Assembly (NCBI GenBank): GCA_030710605.1
Contig: CP092881.1
Coordinates: forward strand, 69,865,118-69,929,117
Source of the DNA: Cordylochernes scorpioides
Lineage: Eukaryota; Arthropoda; Arachnida; Pseudoscorpiones; Chernetidae
DNA: 64,000 nucleotides
Reading direction: 5' to 3'
Shown: positions 10,732 through 22,118 of the stretch, piece by piece
How the letters are laid out: each line of letters begins with the position of its first letter
How positions within the stretch are numbered: the stretch's first letter is position 1
The notes under the pieces: generated by a model
Database searches by the model: none
What the model was told of the DNA's origin: nothing
The model's input: the letters and a program-made list of their open reading frames with translations, nothing else
Position numbers and translations under genes: made by a program

Positions 10732-11932
10732 GGTGTGTCACTCAAATCTTTCTAAATGGTAACCTCCTTTTTTTTGTAAAAGCTTTACGTTGATTTTCAC
10801 AAAAATTGTTCTCCTTTTTAAAACAATCAACTTTTGTCAGAAACATTTAACTGTGTATCTTCAGGCAGTTGGTCGTTAATTGGCAGAACTAAAGAGATTT
10901 GGTTATATCTAAACATCGCCTTTGATTTGCCGGAGATTTCCATGTAAATAAACAAAAGAATTAATGTATCACGTTAGATTGTATTGTTTATTTACATAGC
11001 ACACTTCGAACAATCAGAGGCCGGGCTTATAATATGGTCAAATCTCTTGCAGAACAAATAAATTTGGAATATTCATAGTGTCATGATGTGATGTAGAGAG
11101 GTGGTGGCCAGCACACACACATACTTATAAAGTTGACAAATTTGGGATTAAGAACTAACTATCGCCATTTACCATTAAATATAATGAAAAGAGAACACGG
11201 CGTTCTTTTTTTCATACCTAAGTCTAGAAGCTTTTTTTTTTCAAAATTCGTTTATGCATTTATTTTAATAAATATATTTGACATTAGCAATTTTTATATA
11301 AAAAGGGTGTACCTAGATCTGTGAAATAATGAAAGAGGTAGCAATCCCTTGAAATATTAAAGAAAAATTGTTTTCTTTCACACAGATCAAGATACCCTTT
11401 TTTCATATTATTGTATTTAATGGATCGCCTTTAAGCTCAAATTATCATCATTGTTAGGATAATAAGTCTTGGAAATAGGACTCATAAAATTCCCCGTTCA
11501 TTCCATACAGATTCTATACGTGTTGCTATAAGTTCGTTAGCTAAATAGGAATAACACAATTCCCCCATGTATCCTATGCGTAACCCTATACATTTTGCTA
11601 CAAGATTACATTATTAGGCATGCGTATATAATGGGGGTATATGGATATATGAATTATATAAAGGGCTTATGGTATGGTTGTTATCTATTAGGTGGTGACA
11701 AGATTGGTACCATTTGTCAGACTTGTTGACAAAAAAACGCTATGGATTCTAAAGCTAAAACCAAGTCTGTTAGAAACTTCTAAGAACGACAGGGTGAATT
11801 GAAATAGCCCGTAATCTGACATTCGGATCTATTTGACAATTTCATAGATTGAATAGCCAGTATTCTCTGTCTGAAAGAATTGCCAGCTAGTTAATCCACT
11901 GCACTGGGAGAGTATGATCTCCAGAGATATTT
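10732..11932. other. intergenic DNA without recognisable genes
   Basis: AT-rich DNA with several poly-T runs. A weak internal repetition at 11460-11640 has two stretches with AATTCCCC, CCATAC and TTGCTATAAG-like motifs. I see no exon, RNA gene or transposon domain. Confidence 0.5.
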
Positions 11933-12096
11933 TACAGTAGAACCTGCTTGTAAAGGACACCTAATTACAGAGCCAAAATGTCCTTTAGAGAGATGTGTCT
12001 TCTTACCGGAGAGTTGCTAAAGAGTAAAAATGACAATTTTGCAAACGAAAACTGTCCTTTATAGAGAGGTGTCCTCTAAAAAGAGGTTCTACTGTA
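11933..12096 (+). repeat. MITE family 1 copy
   Basis: TACAGTAGAACCTGCTTGTAA at the left and GGTTCTACTGTA at the right, with the usual GTCCTTTAGAGAG and AAACTGTCCTTTATAGAG interior. The right side is shortened. Confidence 0.7.
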
Positions 12097-12524
12097 TTTC
12101 TTAAATAAGAACATATTTATTTTAATTTTTAAAGCACCATGTCACCTTAGGGATACTTGCTCTGTCATACATGTATGCTTCTACATTTGTCTATACATAT
12201 TTACAATAATTTTAGGCCGTAAAGTATAGTCATATGATATTAACCAGGAGAAAGAGATAAAATAAAATAATTGTCATCAAATATTTATATAAGATTTGTT
12301 TATTGGAGTTCCAACATTTTTGTGATTATTTTGAACAAATAATTTTTTTTTACCCGGTATTCGTATTTCATTTCCAATTTTTTTTTCCAGAAATTATTCA
12401 GCGAAATTTTCGCACGTTTAAGGGTAGAAAATAAAGTAAGATTCCTGTCAGGCCTCCTTTTATTCGTGTTATCTTTTTTTTTCTCTTGTCCCAAGTCTGG
12501 GCTTCAAGTCTAGACCAGATCCTG

Positions 12525-12665
12525 AAGGCCTCTTTATCGCCTCGATGACCACAGCTGGGTCGGTGTAGATGTCTGTTCAGCAATGCCCGATGTGATGTGT
12601 TCTGGGCTCGCTGGAGAATCCTGACATTTGGTGCAATTCGGAAAGGTTTTGGATCCACTTGGGAA
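12525..12665 (-). pseudogene. LINE C-terminal fragment (CTKC..SPEH)
   Basis: The - strand reads KTFPNCTKCQDSPASPEHIT. In RNase H-bearing LINEs common in arthropods, notably arachnids, a C..C....SPEHI.. motif ends the polyprotein. The downstream part is frame-shifted and the upstream RT is missing. Confidence 0.5.
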
Positions 12666-12689
12666 AATCATTCGATTTTTTAAAAATTA

Positions 12690-12790
12690 TACCTAGTACA
12701 CGTGGTACAGGCCATTATAATCATAGTGTATAGTTAGCGACTGCTTTTACTGTAAGTGCACCACATGTCTACACATGTGAAAAATCAGTT
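12690..12790 (-). mobile_element. SINE tail fragment
   Basis: Reverse complement of the 3' part of the SINE at 2836-3122, sharing CATGTGTAGACATGTGGTGC and GTACCACGTGTACTAG. The tRNA-like head is absent. Confidence 0.6.
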
Positions 12791-13022
12791 TGTGTTATCT
12801 GAATGATTGTATTGACATTATAAGTTAATCATATTGTTACCTTTGTTTTGATGTGCAGCACACAATAAAATGAGCGGAATTATATTATTTGCATCAGAAC
12901 ATACATACCACTATGCTTTTCGGATTTACTACATTTTACTCTTCAAATCGATCTTTTTATGTATATCCCTTTAGTCTGGAATACAAAACACTTGTCTGAG
13001 GGGCACATGATAGCTTATGTTT

Positions 13023-13250
13023 CTGAAATTGTTTCAAGGGAGAGATGCGCTGTCAACATCCTCCGTAGATTCAGATCTTTCAGCTTTGGAGCAGGGACGA
13101 GAAGTTAAATCCCTCGATTCCCGACAGCCATGAACCGGTTTATAATCTCGCATTGGACACTTTGTTTTAATACGTGAATAACCTTCACATATATTATTCT
13201 TTGTTTCAAATATCATAAACTAGGTTGCTCTTGTTGAGCGTTACCTAGTA
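13023..13250 (+). mobile_element. tRNA-derived SINE, second family
   Basis: Contains CCTCGATTCCCGACAGCCATG, a degenerate B-box region and the shared CTCGCATTGGACACT segment. It ends CTAGGTTGCTCTTGTTGAGCG. A better-preserved inverted copy lies at 14150-14300, where the B box reads GGGATTGAATCCCGC on the - strand. Confidence 0.5.
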
Positions 13251-13440
13251 AAGTTGTTTTGGAACCAGCCAGCTTTGGAGCACTCATTTTATGGTAGAGA
13301 GATATTGACGTAAAATATAGTTAAAGGTGATAAAGAATAGCAAGAGCTAGGAAAAGGTTATAAAGTAATTAAGGTGACTGGATAACGGTTAGATAGTATA
13401 ACCATTCAACTAGTGATGCATTAGCGCGTGACAACTGTTA

Positions 13441-13650
13441 TGGGAATTCGAAACTATTATTAACGCGTATGATTCTTTTAAAAATTAAACAATTTTCTAC
13501 TGCCCTTACTGCAATGGAAAATTAATGGAAGGGTCTGGAATTTCAGTAGTAAACCATCCCATTAATTTTTCATTGCAGTAAGGACAGTAGAAAATTGTTT
13601 AATTTTTAAAAGAATCATACGCGCGTTAATAATAATTTCGTATTCAACAT
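13441..13650. repeat. long palindrome (fold-back MITE)
   Basis: Arms of roughly 85 bp are inverted around about 25 bp. The left arm starts GAATTCGAAACTATTATTAA and includes GATTCTTTTAAAAATTAAAC. The right arm is its near-perfect complement ending TTATTAATAATTTCG-like sequence. Near-perfect arms imply recent origin or gene conversion. Confidence 0.7.
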
Positions 13651-14149
13651 TAGTATTAACCTAGAAACAAATCATGGCTAGTGGTCATGAAAGGTATGCA
13701 TATTTTGATCAGGAATGTCCTTTATATTATGTGAAGTAAACCATTTTAACACTAGGTCCTATTAGGCATCCAGAATGGATAGTTGCAATAAATTTAGACC
13801 AAAGTTGACTGATAAGAGGTTTTAGCTTGAGGTTGATATCCGGAAGAGAGTCTTAAGTTTCCTGTGCAGGTGTCTGATTGACACTAACGCCTATAAAACG
13901 TGATGTCATTTAGCCGGATAACTTGGATGTTGGAAATATCTTTATTTGCGGGGCTGCTAACCAGAATGGATGATTTTTGAGCCCTGATGGACGCATAAAA
14001 CGGAATATATGCAAAGCACTGTATACAAAACACTGTTGGCGGGGCCTGAGGATGGGTGGCCAGGGGATCATCGCCAGGTGAGGCCAAGAGAGCCGGGATG
14101 TAGAGGAGGATCAGGGGGGCAGGGCGGTCTGGTTCAAATCACATTAATA

Positions 14150-14310
14150 TGCACCGCTCAGCAAGAGCAACCTAGTTCATGATAATTGAAACAGAGAATA
14201 ATATGTGAAGGTTATTCACATATTAAACAAAACTTTAACGCGGGATTCAATCCCGATTCATGACTGTCGGGAATCGAGGGTGTTACCCTCTCATCCACCG
14301 ACTTGCGTTA
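14150..14310 (-). mobile_element. tRNA-derived SINE, inverted copy
   Basis: On the - strand it reads ATCGGGATTGAATCCCGCG (B-box-like) and then AACCTTCACATATTATTC. It is the inverse of 13023-13250, about 900 bp away. The pair could form an inverted repeat flanking the palindrome at 13441-13650. Confidence 0.5.
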
Positions 14311-14722
14311 AGGGGCAGGGTGGAGATCAAGGTGAGACAGAGACGGATCCAATAGTATTGAGCCCAGGGGTGACGTGGAGAGCATGCAGACCACAGTGTT
14401 CCAGGGTACAGTGCCACAATACTTGGATGTTGTAGAGAATAATTACTTGGCATGTGTCAGCATTTATTTGTAAGAGGTCACTATACCTTTATGTACAATT
14501 TATTCAATTTACTTTTTTGAGCCAATAATGAATTCACTCGTTTTCAAAGACATCCGTTATAGTAACAGAAGGATTTTGATGATCAATAAATCAATTGAGA
14601 ATATTTTACAGAGAACATTACGAGGATGGATTTTTGTTGGTATTATAGTTCCACTCTTTATTGTGAACAATTCTCTTGCGTATGAATTCTACTTTCATTT
14701 ATAGGATTTTTTTAAATTAAAA

Positions 14723-14958
14723 AGGCATATATATAGATCAAAAAATAATTTACTTTACCAATATTTCAGTTGGTTGAACGCCAACCTTTATCAAGGTGTT
14801 ATAACATATTAATTTGTGTCAACAACTTGGTTGTTGTCACACAACACAAAATGTTGTTGACACACATTAAATATGTTATACACCTTGATAAAGGTTGGCG
14901 TTCAGCCAACTGAAATATTGGTAAAATAAATGATATTTTGATCCAATATATGCCTTTT
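14723..14958. repeat. hairpin MITE, full palindrome
   Basis: The left arm has AAAAGGCATATATATAGATC, ACCAATATTTCAGTTGG and CCTTTATCAAGGTG. The right arm is its inverse and ends TTTTGATCCAATATATGCC. The arms meet around a short TTGTTGTC core, so the whole of about 235 bp can fold back. Related shorter copies follow at 15617 and 15848. Confidence 0.75.
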
Positions 14959-15616
14959 TATTTGAAGATTTATCAATAGATTGCTCTATTTTCAAAACTT
15001 ATAGGAATATTCGATCATTGGAAAAATTTTATAAAATAATACCTTGTATCAATATTGAGTAGAATATCAGGCTTCAAAGGAGAAGTTTCTGATCGTGTTT
15101 TCTCCTGTAAAGGGGCGTTCGTTATGAAAGCTAGAGATTAAAGAATTTGAAAAGAAACATCTCCCTGGAACCCTGATATTTTACTTAACATTTGAAAAAT
15201 GCTTTGAGTGAGTTATACCGGTTTGACTTAGAGCTTGTAGAATGATATTGGACAGGACATTGCTGAAGGTCCATTATTCAGCATATTTTTAACACTTCCA
15301 ACACCTTTTATTTTAGTCAACTTCAAAGAGATACAATTAAGAACACGTGTATTTAAAATAATACTATACTTTATCTAACCTAAAAGTTTCAAAAAACATT
15401 TTGAGATGCGAAAGATAGTTATATCAAGAACCGATGTGTGTCATTGTAAAAAAGGCATTGTTCAATTTTAAATTATCGAATCTAATGGTTTGAATTTTTT
15501 TTTTGAGCATTAAGTGGCGAAGAAATATTCACTAAATACAAATGCAGAGCAATCGTGAAAAATCTCTACAATAAGTCAATCCCATGACTTTCAAGCAAGC
15601 ATTTCCATAATATTAT

Positions 15617-15806
15617 CTTTAATTAAAAACGCATATATTGAATAAAAATATAATTTATTTTACCAATATTTCAGTTGGCTGAACGCCAACCTTTTTCAAG
15701 GTTTTATAAAATATTAATGTGTGTAAACAAAAAACTCAGCGCCACATAACGTCAATAGAAATATTTGTAAAATATATTTTGATCCAATATATGCCTTTTT
15801 AATAAA
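15617..15806. repeat. hairpin MITE, shorter relative 1
   Basis: Same tips (AAAACGCATATATTGAA.. and ..GATCCAATATATGCCTTTTT) and the same TTTCAGTTGGCTGAACGCC segment, but the second half of the palindrome is largely deleted. Confidence 0.65.
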
Positions 15807-15847
15807 AGATCTATTTATGGATTGCTCTATTTTCAAAATAACATCAC

Positions 15848-16040
15848 CTTTAATTAAAAAGGCATATATTGAATCAAAATATAATTTATTTTACCAATAT
15901 TTCAGTTGGCTGAACGCCAACCTTTTTCAAGGTATTATAAAATATTAATGTGTGTAAACAACAAACTCATCGCCACATAACGTCAATAAAAATATTTGTA
16001 AAATATATTTTGATCCAATATATATGCCTTTTTAATTAAA
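15848..16040. repeat. hairpin MITE, shorter relative 2
   Basis: Nearly identical to 15617-15806, including the AATATTAATGTGTGTAAACA and CGCCACATAACGTCAATA segments. The two copies are about 230 bp apart, so they probably arose as a local duplication including flank. Confidence 0.65.
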
Positions 16041-16201
16041 GATCTATTTATGGATAGCTTTATTTTCAAAATAATATTACCTATCCAAATATATTTGATT
16101 TTTAAAGCATATTTGAAGTCAAATCGCTCAATTATGTGGTAGATACGGAGTATTCCTTTATAACATTTGTCAGACATCTTGGTTTCATCTAGTTTAATTC
16201 C

Positions 16202-16485
16202 AAATACACCTATCCCCCGATTTATACGGTAGATACGTTCCTGAGAAAAACGTGTAAATCGAAAATTAAAAATTTTAAAAAATTAGAAATACAGACACAG
16301 TGTGCGTGTGCAGCAAGTCAGCACATAAGCTCGGGATTCCCCGTGAGATGTGTACACAGCGCATGTGTTCAATCACAGTAGCATTTAGTATAGTGCGATA
16401 AAAACAAAAAAAAAACTTATTTGGGAAACCGTGTAAAAGCCAAAACGTGTAAAGCAAGTACCGTGTAAATCGGGAGATAGGTGTA
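16202..16485. repeat. TIR element with AATACACCTATC tips
   Basis: The left end AATACACCTATCCCCCGATT and the inverse of the right end agree over about 25 bp (CGATTTA.ACGGTA), bounded by TA. The interior contains repeated CGTGTAAA motifs and a short GC-rich stretch. No transposase is present. Confidence 0.6.
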
Positions 16486-17085
16486 TTGCGCGTCATCACC
16501 GTCTCATGTCTTCAGTAGTATCCTTGGAAATAATGTATACTACTGTAAACTCATGCCTTGGGATCCTTGAGGAGTGGTAGTTATTCGCACCATGAGGATC
16601 TCAAGGTCATGTATACATGTTTTTAATTCCAAAGTTAACATGTTCCTTTGTCATACAATATGTTACATTACTTGACTGCTATACAGCAGAAAAGGCTTTT
16701 CTAGCTGAGACCTTTCAACGGAAAAGAACCAAGCATTGAGAAAAACGCAGTTGAGATTTGTGGATGGCATTCCTGACTTAAAAAACTTTGGTTGCTAAAG
16801 ATTGAGATTGAAACTACTTTATTACAATGTCCATATAAGATTATATAAGGTTAAATACAGAATAAATATAAATATGAATAAATAAGATTATATAATTGAT
16901 TAATATATGAATAAATAGATATAAAATAGTTGATTAATATGGTTGCTAAAGAGATAAAACGGTTATGAAGGTCACCCAAACTTATGAGTAGTTGTAAAAG
17001 TCCTGAGTTTAATTGTGTTTCTCTAGTGATCTGTACTTTTACTTTTAAAATGATTTTATTATATCGCTCTCTCTCTCTCTCTCTC
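16486..17085. other. intergenic DNA with CT microsatellite
   Basis: No gene recognised. TAAATA-type repeats lie around 16855-16940, and a (CT)n run at about 17066-17087 leads directly into the U6 sequence. Confidence 0.5.
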
Positions 17086-17101
17086 TCGCTTGTTCGGCGG
17101 T

Positions 17102-17141
<40 letters not shown>

Positions 17142-17181
17142 GGCCCTGCGCAAGGATGACACGCAAAATCGTGAAGCGTTC
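17086..17181 (+). pseudogene. U6 snRNA copy, probably a pseudogene
   Basis: The sequence TACATATACTAAAATTGGAA, followed by CGATACAGAGAAGATTAGCA and then GATGACACGC and CGTGAAGCGTTC, is unmistakably U6 spliceosomal RNA. It retains the ACAGAGA box (17125-17133) and the AGC catalytic triad region. Deviations: the 5' stem reads CTTGTTCGGCGGTAC, missing a C and with A to G; the usual run of four C after TGG has one base fewer; and instead of a T-run terminator the RNA runs into a (CT)n tract. The copy is embedded in CT repeats on both sides. This suggests a retrotransposed or degenerate copy, although a functional variant cannot be excluded. Confidence 0.85.
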
Positions 17182-17732
17182 TCTCTCTCTCTCTCTCTGG
17201 TATAAAACTTAACTAAATTCCTTCCACCCAGCCATAAAATTGGCCAGCCATTGGCTTTGCTTCCCCTATTTGGTGTGTTCCTTCTTTAAAGGTGCTTGAG
17301 TATGATCACACCTGAGACATACTATCTGCTATATTTAGCACACCTACTACTGTCTCAAAATATATCTTTTTCATTCTCAAATCCTTATTGCATATTAGGG
17401 TTTAAATCTTGATATATGTATCACCATGATGTTGTATCTTTCATGACTGAAGAACGCAGACTAATGTTTATTCTATCTTATCATATTTAAGGTGATTGTT
17501 TATAGATTTTTTAATGAATATTTGTTAGTGAAAAATAATAAAATAGGTCAGGTGTTTATTATTAAAATCAAAAAAGGCTTATCATGACTACAATCACATG
17601 AACCTTTAGATAGTAGAGCACCATCTAAAAGTTCATGTGAATGCTGTCAGAATATTTCCTTACAACAGTTAAAGTTCTGTCGTTATTTACTGGCTGTGAA
17701 ATGTCAATATTATAATGAAACGTTTGGTGCAG

Positions 17733-18090
17733 GTTGGGTAAAGACAGATTCGAATTCCTAGTGGAGGTATCGAGCAAGAATGCTGAAAAGAAGACTCTGG
17801 AGTTCTGGCTACCAGAGGACTACGTGTCGAAGCGCCAGAGCGAGAGGTTCTGGAGGCAAAGCGGGGTATCGAGGGAAGACCCGGATTGGCTGAAGAAACA
17901 CGACGTCGAGGCCGTGGTCAACGAAATAGTCATCGAAACGAAACCATTCTACCTCGTGAAGATCAGAGGCAAAAAACACAGCGTCCCCATCAAAAGGTTT
18001 ATCTGCGAAGCACTATATCCATTACAGACCCAGGCCTACCGGCAACAGATAAAAAGCTTCAATACAAGAGACAGAAGAAATATAAAATAA
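17733..18090 (+). CDS. 3' terminal exon of an unrecognised gene
   Basis: After a GTGCAG acceptor (AG at 17731-17732), a clearly coding frame runs 118 codons to TAA at 18088-18090. It has balanced GC content and typical codon use, unlike its flanks. Residues include RFEFLVEVSSKNAEKKTLEF, then WLPEDYVSKRQSERFWRQSG, and later FYLVKIRGKKHSVPIKRFIC. It is basic, soluble and lacks membrane segments. The YLVKIRGKKHSVP stretch superficially recalls chromo-like domains, but aromatic-cage residues cannot be assigned, so I give no function. Upstream exons must lie to the left on the + strand; the 8103-8290 exon is one candidate, without proof. Confidence 0.6.
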
Positions 18091-18499
18091 CCCTGTGTGA
18101 TATTGAATTTGATACTGAATGTTGAAAAACTGTAATATTGAAAACGTGAAGTATTAATATTCGATTTTCATCAAGTTCTTTAAAATTCAAACTTGTACTA
18201 CAACTGAAAATATTTCCTTGAATAGATATTGTAAACTATCTTAATGCTATATTTGAATGTGTAATATGCAAAATAAGAATTTAAATATTTACATAATTTT
18301 CTAGTCTTTTTCAATACTTATAATATGTACCAAAGCTATCTCCCTTTGCTAAACCCGTGAGTATTTCCTGCATGTACCTTCCCTGTTTTCGTTGTTTTTT
18401 TATTAGAAATATTTGACCTAATTATTGATATATGTTTTTTTTTGTCGTCGTAAAGTAATTTATGAAACATTTGTTAAATTCAATAATATTTTATTGAAG

Positions 18500-18632
18500 T
18501 ACAGTAGAACCTTCTTTCATTGTCAAAATTATCATTTTTACTAATCAGAAACTCTACGGTAAGAAGACACCCCTCCCTAAAAGACACTTTGGTTCTGAAA
18601 TTAGGTGTCCTTTACAGGGAGGTTCTACTGTA
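18500..18632 (-). repeat. MITE family 1 copy, internally deleted
   Basis: TACAGTAGAACCTTC to GGAGGTTCTACTGTA. The AATTACCATTTTTACTA-like interior is in inverse orientation, and about 45 bp is missing compared with full copies. Confidence 0.7.
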
Positions 18633-18644
18633 TATATAGAGTCT

Positions 18645-18821
18645 CTCATGAAGAGGTTTTTAAAGGACACCTAATTGCAGAACCAAAGTGTCCTTTAAAG
18701 AGAGGTGTCCTCTTACCGAGAGTTGTAAAATAGTAAAAATTGGTAATTTTGCAAATGAAAATTGTCCATTGTAGAGAAGTGTCCTCTAGCGGGAGTATCC
18801 TATCATGGAGGTTCTACTGTA
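18645..18821 (+). repeat. MITE family 1 copy, adjacent and inverted to the previous one
   Basis: AAAGGACACCTAATTGC to GGAGGTTCTACTGTA. The left tip has decayed to TCTCATGAAGAGG. Together with 18500-18632 it forms a head-to-head pair. Confidence 0.65.
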
Positions 18822-19023
18822 TTTCTATTGTTGCTAGAGTAGATGTTTGTGGTTCATATTTTGTGGCCTCTTGAGAGAATATGTTTGATGTTTTTAAAGA
18901 TGTCTTTGGCTTATATTATTGTGATGGTTTGTGTGAGGTCCGTCTTTTAGGTTCAAGAAAAAATTGGAAAAAGCATCTAAAAAACTACAAATATTTTTTA
19001 CAATGAGTTACTTTTTATTTTAA

Positions 19024-19758
19024 ACTAGCCGAATGACCCGGGCAACGCCCAGGTTTTATCCGATTAAATGTTTTTAGTCAAATACTATTCGTTACAATTA
19101 TAAATTGGCGCCGTGGATGTCACTCTTGTGAAACGTCCCGCTCCAAACTTTGTGTCAGAGAAGCGATATTTTTATAAAGAGATGATCTGGCTTTGTGTCT
19201 TCTGCTCGAATGAATGTTTTTCTGTTAGAATTTTGTTCCTGCACACTAAAAAATGAACTGGCTTCACCCGTGGTCTCAGCTTTTTGGAATTTTTCACGAT
19301 GTAATTTTGTATCTGATAATCAAACATGATACAGCAATATTGTCATCATCATTTTCTAAATAAAAAACAACTATTTTTGCCCAGAACCTGTCAATTTTAT
19401 TTTTTTATTGGCTAAAAATCCGATAAATATATTTTCCAGATTTTTCTCTATGTCCTGTCAAAACACGTTTTACATGTACATTAGGTCAGCTGATATTACC
19501 TCCCATCTTCACCGCTAGAGGGGCTGCTTGCAAGCGAAAAGGCAAATTTGCAACGCAATTTGCAAATAACTCGAAGAATATTCGGGATAGAGACCTGAAA
19601 TTTTCACTATAGGTTTTTACAGATTCTACTCTATATACTGTTAAAATTTCAGTCAGATTAGTTACGTATTGTGGACGTGTATAGTCGACATAGATATCCA
19701 CATGCATACATACATACATACATACATACATACACTGACATTTATATATATAGGGATT
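19024..19758 (+). mobile_element. dispersed retroposon-like element (CCCGGG head, TA-rich tail)
   Basis: The head ACTAGCCGAATGACCCGGG resembles heads at 21178, 21366, 25043 and 32573. The body includes GACCTGAAATTTTCACTATA, which recurs in the segmental array. The tail is (CATA)n followed by TTTATATATA. A conserved head with a variable simple-repeat tail suggests a LINE-dependent non-autonomous retroposon. No coding frame is seen. Confidence 0.45.
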
Positions 19759-20313
19759 GCAAGCTTTTAAGCAACAATCGCTTTTCAACGGGCCTAATTA
19801 AAACAATTGACTATTTCTTACTAAGCAAGAAAATTTTATTTTAGATCTCATTGATATTTTTGTTAATGACATAGATGTAATATAGCGTTGTCACTGTTGT
19901 GTATTCATGCTTATTTCGCAAGTTGTATGACTTATTTGGCAACCGTATGTTAACACGAGCATTTTTCGAGTTTGTAAATTCCAAATTTATTTTTAGATGA
20001 CTGTTTATTGTTTAAATAATTTACCCATTGTTATATTTAATCCTATTGATTTATTGTTATGTGATATTTGTGAAGTTTAGTGTCTAACGAAGTCTTTCCT
20101 GTTATATACTTATGTCGTTCATGGAAATTTACCAAAATTTAATAAATATGGTTATGTATTTTTGATATGTGAGTTCTCTTCTGTTATTGGCTTTAAATAT
20201 TACTGCTATAAATTGGATGGATTTGGTGTAGCACGCCAAGTAGAGCACCTGATTACACTACGTTACTTTTCCCGCATCAGCAGCGCTTGATACCAGTTCT
20301 TTGCTGTATATAA

Positions 20314-20492
20314 TACAGTAGAACCTCCATTTAGCGAAAACCCCGCTAGCGGACACCTCTCTATAAAGAACAGTTTTCATTTGCAAAATTACCATTTTTA
20401 CTAATCAGAAACTCACTGGTAAGAGAACACCTCTCCCTAAAGGACACTTTGCCTCTGCAATTAGTTGTCCTTTATAGGGAGGTTCTATTGTA
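20314..20492 (-). repeat. MITE family 1 copy
   Basis: TACAGTAGAACCTCCATTTAG at the left and GGGAGGTTCTATTGTA at the right. The interior is inverse to the copy at 5155. Confidence 0.7.
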
Positions 20493-20752
20493 TATATAAA
20501 GTCTCTCATGAGAGGTTGTCTAAAACATGATCTCCTTTGTTGTTGGTCTCCCATCAAAGACTGTAACGTCCTTAGAAGTCTTTCACAGAAACAGAATCAA
20601 CGATGAGAAGCCGGCTTAGACTGTCTAACACTTTATCTTCCTATAGAAGTATGAATTTGTGTGGAGATAAACCGCTAGAAGATGAGTTTGGGGAGATTGG
20701 TCATAACCTTGATGTAGAGAGAAATAAACAAAATCGAGTTTCAATCTCAAAC

Positions 20753-20845
20753 CTCTTCGTAGATCACGGAATACGTGGTGTCGCTGGAGACCCGCTGGCG
20801 ATTCTCCACCAAACTCTGCAGCTCTGGCAGAGGCGCCATATTCAT
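20753..20845 (-). CDS. putative first coding exon of an unrecognised gene
   Basis: The - strand starts ATGAATATGGCGCC at 20845 and encodes 31 residues, MNMAPLPELQSLVENRQRVS then SDTTYSVIYEE. It ends at GAAGAG|GTTTGAG, a fair 5' splice-site match (GT at 20751-20752). An in-frame stop follows directly in the intron. GC and codon content exceed the surroundings. No AG precedes the ATG, so it reads as a first exon. An alternative open frame overlaps it on the same strand but lacks coding character. No family is recognised. The coding exon at 23577-23709 is also on the - strand but lies upstream of this start, so it probably belongs to another gene. Confidence 0.4.
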
Positions 20846-20867
20846 TGTACATAGTATCATGCAAATA

Positions 20868-21020
20868 CAGTAGAACTTAGATAATTCTAAGGTCTTTAAT
20901 TCAAATATTTATCTTGTTCCCTAGATTTTAAATATTTTATTCAAAGCGTTTTAAATTCGATTTTTTGGATAAATTGGATTTTTTTTTTGGTCCCTTGGGA
21001 TTCGAATTATCCATGTTGGA
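20868..21020. repeat. MITE family 3 copy
   Basis: TACAGTAGAACTTAGATAATTC at the left and GATTCGAATTATCCATG at the right, with TTGGTCCCTTGGGATTCGAA inside. Its counterpart at 22788 has the same parts in mirror order. The tips are related to pogo/Tigger-type ends. Confidence 0.55.
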
Positions 21021-21177
21021 TTTGTGTATATATATTATTATCTTTAAAAATATTTCTGACTGTGAACTTTTGCGTATATTGACAGGATTTCGATAAAATT
21101 ATTTTTATTGTTAAGCCTCTTTAGAAACACAATCTATAATATTAAAGTTCACTCTAAATATCAATTTATGTCTTACT

Positions 21178-21838
21178 ATCCGAATGACTCGGCCAATTCC
21201 CGGGTTTTACCCAAGGTCATTCACCCCCCTCCCCCTCCCAAAGCGTATGTATAAAAATAGTATGTATAAATAGTATGTATAAATAGTTCATTTCAAGTTT
21301 ATTCATTTGGATTTGGTCTTATTACCTTGTGTTTATTCAAATGCTATTCGTTATAATTATAAATTACTAGCGGACGTACCCGGCTTCGCCCGGGTTTTAC
21401 CCGACTAAAGGTTTGTCTAACGAATCTCTCGATAAAGTGAACATTTTTCCCGGTCTATTTAAAAATACTCGATAAGTTGAATAAAATCAATATTAATTGG
21501 TTTCCTCGGTAATTGGAAGTTAAAGGAATAGTATCTTGCCTTGGAATTGTCTCAAATAAATTGCCGTGTCATCCTGAATTTTGTCTTTCCTAATTTTCAA
21601 CATTACAAAATCATCGTATCATCATGATAATATTTAGAGCAGATATTTGAATTATAACAGATAAATTAGAATATTTCAAAAATTTTATTTGCTAGAAACC
21701 TTCCCAGTACTATACTAAATAACTTCCCAAAGTTTCATGGCGTTCCAATGAGTGGTTTGGTCAGGCATAAAGGACAGACACACACACATACATTCATTTA
21801 TATATATATATATATAGATATAGATATAGATAACTCTG
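21178..21838 (+). mobile_element. retroposon-like element, one fragment plus one complete copy
   Basis: A partial head at 21178 (CTATCCGAATGACTCGGCC) is followed by a complete copy from ACTAGCGGACGTACCCGGC (21366) to the tail CACACACACATACATTC..(TA)n ending GATATAGATA near 21838. TTTCATGGCGTTCCAATGAG before the tail is typical of a widespread arthropod retroposon class. No protein is encoded. Confidence 0.5.
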
Positions 21839-21967
21839 CTTCACACGGAAAATCTTCAAGTGAATATTTGCCCCCTACGAATACTCGTAATGCTTGAAAT
21901 AAAACACGTTATGGTATATAATACAATGTAAAGCATTCTAAAATATAGTAATACAATTTAGAATTTG

Positions 21968-22108
21968 ACAACCTTTCCACAAAGGACAGTTTTTATTTGC
22001 AAAATTACCATTTTTACAATTTAGCAACTCTCTGGTAAGAGGACACCTCTCCCTAAAGAGCACTTTGGCTCTGCAATTAGGTGTCCTTTACAGGGAAGTT
22101 CTACTGTA
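21968..22108 (-). repeat. MITE family 1 copy, left-truncated
   Basis: Interior AAATTACCATTTTTACAATT and CTCTGCAATTAGGTGTCC, and an intact right tip GAAGTTCTACTGTA. It is followed after 10 bp of TA by another copy. Confidence 0.65.
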
Positions 22109-22118
22109 TATATATATA

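Noticed and set aside
8339..10762. Long open frames of 409, 364 and 162 codons on both strands encoding 13-residue repeats
   Set aside because: The period is 39 bp and free of stops, so open frames on both strands arise automatically. Indels (for example the single-base deletions near 9938 and 10440) break them, and there is no start context or conserved domain.
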